Shown in pieces: positions 59,987 to 64,000 of a DNA stretch of 64,000 nt. Under the pieces are notes generated by a model. The model was not told the origin of the DNA. It saw only the letters and a program-made list of their open reading frames with translations, and searched no databases. Origin of the DNA: Nageia nagi (lineage: Eukaryota > Pinophyta). Position 1 is the stretch's first letter. Each line of letters opens with the position of its first letter. The translations under genes and the position numbers were made by a program. The DNA is taken from assembly GCA_050084985.1 (NCBI GenBank), contig JBITNC010000001.1, positions 209,126,001 to 209,190,000 of the forward strand, written 5' to 3'.

Positions 59987-61119
59987 GCCCAAGATCCATA
60001 ATTACTACTTGAGAGGAAGAAGTGATCTTGATTACTAGCTGAGCTTAGAGGAGAGAGATGTAATAGATTTGGAGGGATCTAAAGAGTGGGAGGAAGCCAG
60101 ACAAGGGAACATGGCCAATTCTAACATAGCCATCTTAGATACATTAAGGAATATGATGGACCAATTACAGATACTCACATCCCAAAGAGGGAACTAGACT
60201 CCACCACCTAGCTAAGAGAATAGAAATGGCCAAGGAGAGAGCTCATCTAGGGCTAGATCTCATTACCAACAGTCTATACCTATTCCATCTAAGCCTCTTT
60301 TTAGAAAAGAGGAAGATCTAGAGGAGATCTATCAGAGACATCAAGAGAGGCTTGACCAATTATTCAATGAGTACATGGCCAAACCAATAGAGTACAAAAA
60401 ACATCATATCTTTCCATGAATTTCATGTAAAATTGGAGGGAGGACAAAGAGGATGCCCACCTATCTTTAAGGAGCCATTATAAAAGATCCAATTGGAGAA
60501 ATTTGATGGAGGTGCAAGGATCTCGATAAGAGGATGGATTCACCAGCTCCAAATGTACCTATCTTTCAATTCCATGGTAGAAGATGAGGCCATACATTTT
60601 TCCACACTCTCCCTAAAGGGATGAGCCTATGAGTGGTGGCACCATGGATTGAAAATATTGGGGCATGACTAGATCTCAACTTTTGATGAATTTTGCCAAA
60701 GGTTACTGGAATGTTTTGAAAAGAAGACTAAAGAAAGTTACTTCCATGAGCTCACCAAGATCCAATAAAAAGGTACAATTAAAGAATATGAGTTTATGAA
60801 TGTTTTTGTTATGGTTTTAGATCTATCAGAAGCTAGAAGGATGGCTATGTTCATGGAGGGTTTGAATGAAAATATTAGAGCACCTATCAAAGCATTTGAT
60901 CCAAATGATCTTTATGAGGTAATTAGAATGGTTGTAGCACTTGAATCAACTAGTTTGATTTTAGGAAAGACCAATCAAGGAAGGAAGCAGCCACCCCAGT
61001 AACAAATTGTGCCAATAAGTAAAATGAATGGGAGCCAAGGAAGGCTCATGTCTCCACCAAGGAGAAATGCATGGCTATTGGGGTAGACATAGAGGGATCA
61101 AGAGATCTCACATTCTAAA
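59987..61119 (+). pseudogene. gag: E2 gag (decayed)
   Basis: The start codon seen in E1 is lost here. KIHNYYLRGRSDL and IDLEGSKEWEEARQGNMANS match E1. The gag domain has AYEWWHHGLKILGHD, STFDEFCQRLLECFEKKTKE, then an open block at 60796-61002 (VLDLSEARRMAMFMEGLNEN). The zinc knuckle is just downstream. About ten stops are spread over it, most at former glutamine, tryptophan or arginine codons. Confidence 0.85.
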
Positions 61120-61713
61120 ATGAGAAGAAGGAAAATGTGCTTTATCTATAGAGGATCATGGGAGCCAAGCCATCATTGCAATGGGAAGGTGCAGCTCAGT
61201 TATGTAGAGGTAGTGGAGATGGAGGAACCTAAATTAGATCTATGGAGCATTTTAGAATTTATGAAAGAGTTTTCCACTCATGGCACCTTGGCCACCATTA
61301 GTGGAGCACCCCATTGCCCCACATTACACATTCAAGTAAGAGGTCTAGGAGAAGTGACTATTCTTATTGATGGAGGGGCATCTCACAACTTCATTGATGC
61401 TTTGTTTATTACTGAGAAAGGAGTAAGGATGGATGTTTTTGAAGGATTCAATATGGCCAATGCTAATGGCCAGATCTCATTTTGCAATAAGGTGATTAGA
61501 CAACTTCTAGTTAAGACTAACAATTACTCCATGAGAAGTGATTTCTATGTATATCCCATGGGAGGGACCTTGCACATGGTCTTTGGAATTCAATGGCTGA
61601 AAAATTTGGGGGAGATTAGGACAAATTATAACACCTTAGAAATGAAGTTCCTAGCAAATGGAAAGGAGGTCATCATGAGAGGATTGCAAGGTAGTAATAG
61701 GGCCACTTCATAA
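61120..61713 (+). CDS. E2 zinc knuckle and aspartic protease, open block
   Basis: 197 codons are open. The knuckle remnant CFIYRGSWEPSHHC (third position C to Y) lies at residues 7-20. The protease follows: THGTLATISG, then VTILIDGGASHNFIDALFIT with D-G-G at the active site instead of D-S/T-G, FYVYPMGGTLHMVFGIQWLK and a tail. This is the best preserved coding block of the E family in the window. It ends at TAA 61711-61713. Confidence 0.85.
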   Translation: MRRRKMCFIYRGSWEPSHHCNGKVQLSYVEVVEMEEPKLDLWSILEFMKEFSTHGTLATISGAPHCPTLHIQVRGLGEVTILIDGGASHNFIDALFITEKGVRMDVFEGFNMANANGQISFCNKVIRQLLVKTNNYSMRSDFYVYPMGGTLHMVFGIQWLKNLGEIRTNYNTLEMKFLANGKEVIMRGLQGSNRATS

Positions 61714-62372
61714 GCCCATCACTTGGAAGTAATAGAAGATCCAAAGCAACAACATTGAATCATTCCTCACATCCCAAATAGAACTACCATGTAAGATGTC
61801 ACCCAGTCCCAAGGTAACACACCCACATGTGCTCAGCCACTAACAAATTGGTTAAGAGTGTTATTTTTCTATATAATAAGTTGGAGGTTGATTGAAGATT
61901 GGAAACAAGTGATAATACTTGCTAGTTAGATTTACTTCTCTTTGGCATATATGTCCCTGTTACAAGTATATTGCTACAAAAATTTTTGGGACAAATTGTC
62001 CATCATCTTGCTTAAAATGAGAAATAGAGGGATTGGAGATTTGGTATTATTTCATCATACTTTTCCTTATGAACCACTTAGCCACTTAGACCAGTGGGAT
62101 GTTGGGATGAATGTATTCATGCTTGCTAAAATTGTAAATTCTCCCTCCCATCATGTGATGTAGTCCTGGATAGAAGATAACCCACTAGCACTCCTTGATT
62201 TCATTCAGGACTTGGACATTAGGTTGTGGAGCTATGAAGGTAGACATTTTAGCCATCACTTGCAGTTGAAAATTAAAACTCTTTCTCTTTGTACTTTCAT
62301 CCACATTATAGCTTTTCAAGATGGGAAAGAGAAGGGCCAATTTATCTTGAGTTGCTTGGGGATAAGCAATTT
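61714..62372 (+). pseudogene. E2 tail of unknown nature in place of pol
   Basis: The protease frame continues through four or five stops to TAA near 62389, giving about 220 codons. It includes an open block at 61942-62163 and DNPLALLDFIQDLDIRLWSY after it. It is not RT, RNase H or integrase. Either it is out-of-frame debris of pol after deletion, or a captured sequence; I cannot tell. Confidence 0.45.
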
Positions 62373-62386
62373 AGGAAGGGGAGACT
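62373..62386 (+). other. Polypurine tract of E2
   Basis: AGGAAGGGGAGACT abuts the 3' LTR. Confidence 0.85.
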
Positions 62387-63491
62387 TGTAATGTCCCCAA
62401 ATTTGTAAAACATCCACTTTCTCTCCTCTTTGAGTGTGACATTCATGGCAAAGGAGGAGAAACCAAAAATAAATTAATTTAGTAGTATTTTATTAATATT
62501 TTGCATTTATTTCTATAACCAAGGCTAAAGAGACCCTTGAGGCACTCACCCTTGGATTTTATTTAATTAATCTAGCTCAATTATTTGTAATTAATGCAAT
62601 ATTAGTCTCTCATAATGGGATGTTGCATTTATGAGCCATTGATCTTGTAATTTGGCATCTCTAGGTAACCATTATGAGATGTTGGGCTTCTTGGGTCCTA
62701 GATGATTTAATTTGTCATCCCAAGACACCAGAAGAGGGGCATTGCACTTTGGGTGATTCCAAGGTATGAGAGATCTTGTTATAAAAGGAGATGGGATGCA
62801 TCATTTATGGGGATGTTGGAAGATCATCAAAGTTTATCTCTTTCTAGGGGTTAGTAGCTCATGGAGTTGCAGCTTTCTAGCTAGCTTAGTGGGAGAGCTT
62901 GAGCTAGTGTGGAGGAGTTCTTACCTAAGCTAGGATAGTAGCTTGAGCTAATGAGGTGGAGTTGCTAGAGTAGCTCAAGCCAGTGAGGTGGAGTTACTAG
63001 AATAGTTCAAGCTAGTGTGGTGGAACTATTCTATCCCTAATCTAGATCTAACTAGTGGGGTAGATCCAAATCTAGTCAGTGTGGCCATATTCCAAATCTA
63101 GATTTAACCTACCAAATTAGTGTGAGGAGGCATGTCTTAGATCTAGACTAGCTGAATCAATGTGAGGAAGCTCATCCAACATTAGGAAGAAGAGATTGAA
63201 GAACTTGCAGGGCTAGATCATCCAAATCTACCTTATGAGGGCAAATGTCCTCCTTCTTAAGCATTTGGGTATTTTTCCTTGAGTATTGTACTTATCCATT
63301 TGGGATGTCCTAGCTCTTAAAGAATAAAATTCATTTCTAGCTCTATTTCTTATTCAATTTGTAGATCTGATTTGATTTGAGCTAGATAGAAAAATATAAA
63401 AATATATATAAATTCCTAAGTAGTGATATTTTAACTTTGGAATATTACACTTTAACAAAAATTGCATTTTGTGAGTTTTGGAGATATTACA
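62387..63491 (+). repeat. 3' LTR of E2
   Basis: 1105 bp with TG...CA; TATA box TATAAAAGG at 62780-62788. The AATAAA near 63324 may be a polyadenylation signal. Confidence 0.93.
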
Positions 63492-63496
63492 ATGCC
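63492..63496. repeat. Right target site duplication of E2 (ATGCC)
   Basis: Identical to 58862-58866. Confidence 0.88.
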
Positions 63497-64000
63497 TAGG
63501 TTGGGCATTAGCGTTTATTCCTTTCTTACATCCTAACCTTTTACATCTCTTTATAGTTTCCTAATATTTTATTTTTTTTCTAAAACTTATCCTTTTATAA
63601 GAGTTTTCATTAAATCAAAAAAGGTAGAATCAATTAACCTTAGATATTAAATTACTTCTTTGGTGATTCTTTTCATAGGAAGATACTTTGTTAGTGATAC
63701 ATAAGCACATGATCATTACATAAATGCTATCAATATGAGGAATCCCATCAAAAGGGAATTGAAATGCATTCTCCTTAACACCCTTTTATAACATTAAGGG
63801 TTTACATATTTAGGATAATTAGTTACAATATTCAAAATATTCTCTTGAATAATAATGTCCTCTCTTTAGCATTCATATTAATATGTTCTCCTTAATTTTA
63901 TGGTCAATAATTTTTTTAAATAGTAAATTTTATTTACTATTAAAATAATTTTCAAACTAATTTTAGCACCATTTAACAAACACCATTCAATTAAATATTT
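63497..64000. other. Right flank
   Basis: AT-rich sequence with no ORF, LTR or repeat that I can identify. Confidence 0.6.

Larger units (their letters stand above)
58867..63491 (+). mobile_element. E2: short gag-protease LTR element, non-autonomous
   Basis: 4625 bp with LTRs of 1074 and 1105 bp, tRNA-iMet-type primer site, gag, protease, a 200-codon tail of unknown nature and a polypurine tract. RT, RNase H and integrase are absent. The D-G-G-A-S-H-N-F-I protease and the gag type fit a chromovirus-derived element. Confidence 0.9.

Overview
This is plant nuclear DNA, strongly AT-rich and made almost entirely of old, nested LTR retrotransposons. I found no convincing host gene, no tRNA or rRNA gene, and nothing prokaryotic. 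Ty3/gypsy elements of the Tat and chromovirus types, copia relics, very long LTRs and leaders, and heavy point decay with little deletion point to a very large plant genome. A gymnosperm is my best guess, but the sequence does not prove it.

Left cluster (1-28434). A chromovirus-like element E1 (minus strand, 1-2059, running off the left edge) sits in the pol of a Tat element D (minus strand, 2060-22101). A second Tat element A (minus strand, 8832-20207, 840-bp LTRs, target duplication CTACC) sits in the leader of D. D itself entered the 3' part of a third, plus-strand Tat element F (22102 to about 28434). F carries a decayed antisense gene for a plant mobile domain (PMD) protein.

Middle (28435-33050). 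This part holds a short copia-like LTR, a minus-strand copia gag relic with its primer site, and an unclassified plus-strand coding relic.

Right cluster (33051-64000). Chromovirus C (plus strand, 33051-58440, target duplication GATGA, about 6.1 kb without its insertion) is split between RNase H and integrase by a 19.3-kb Tat element B (plus strand, 36890-56176, two 2490-bp LTRs, target duplication CATAC). B has gag, protease, RT, RNase H, a second archaeal-type RNase H and integrase in order, then an extra 404-codon sense ORF and an antisense ORF. A second E copy, E2 (plus strand, 58867-63491, target duplication ATGCC), is a short gag-protease element without RT or integrase.

The most interesting content is the accessory cargo of the Tat elements. 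It comprises the extra ORF of B, which is an internal duplication of an unrecognised domain; the antisense PMD gene in F and its shortened relative in B; different N-terminal gag extensions in A, B and D; and two non-coding modules of the 3' region (a hairpin block and a threefold repeat) shared by A, B and F. Most nonsense codons in B are TGA at positions where arginine is expected, as CGA to TGA deamination would give.
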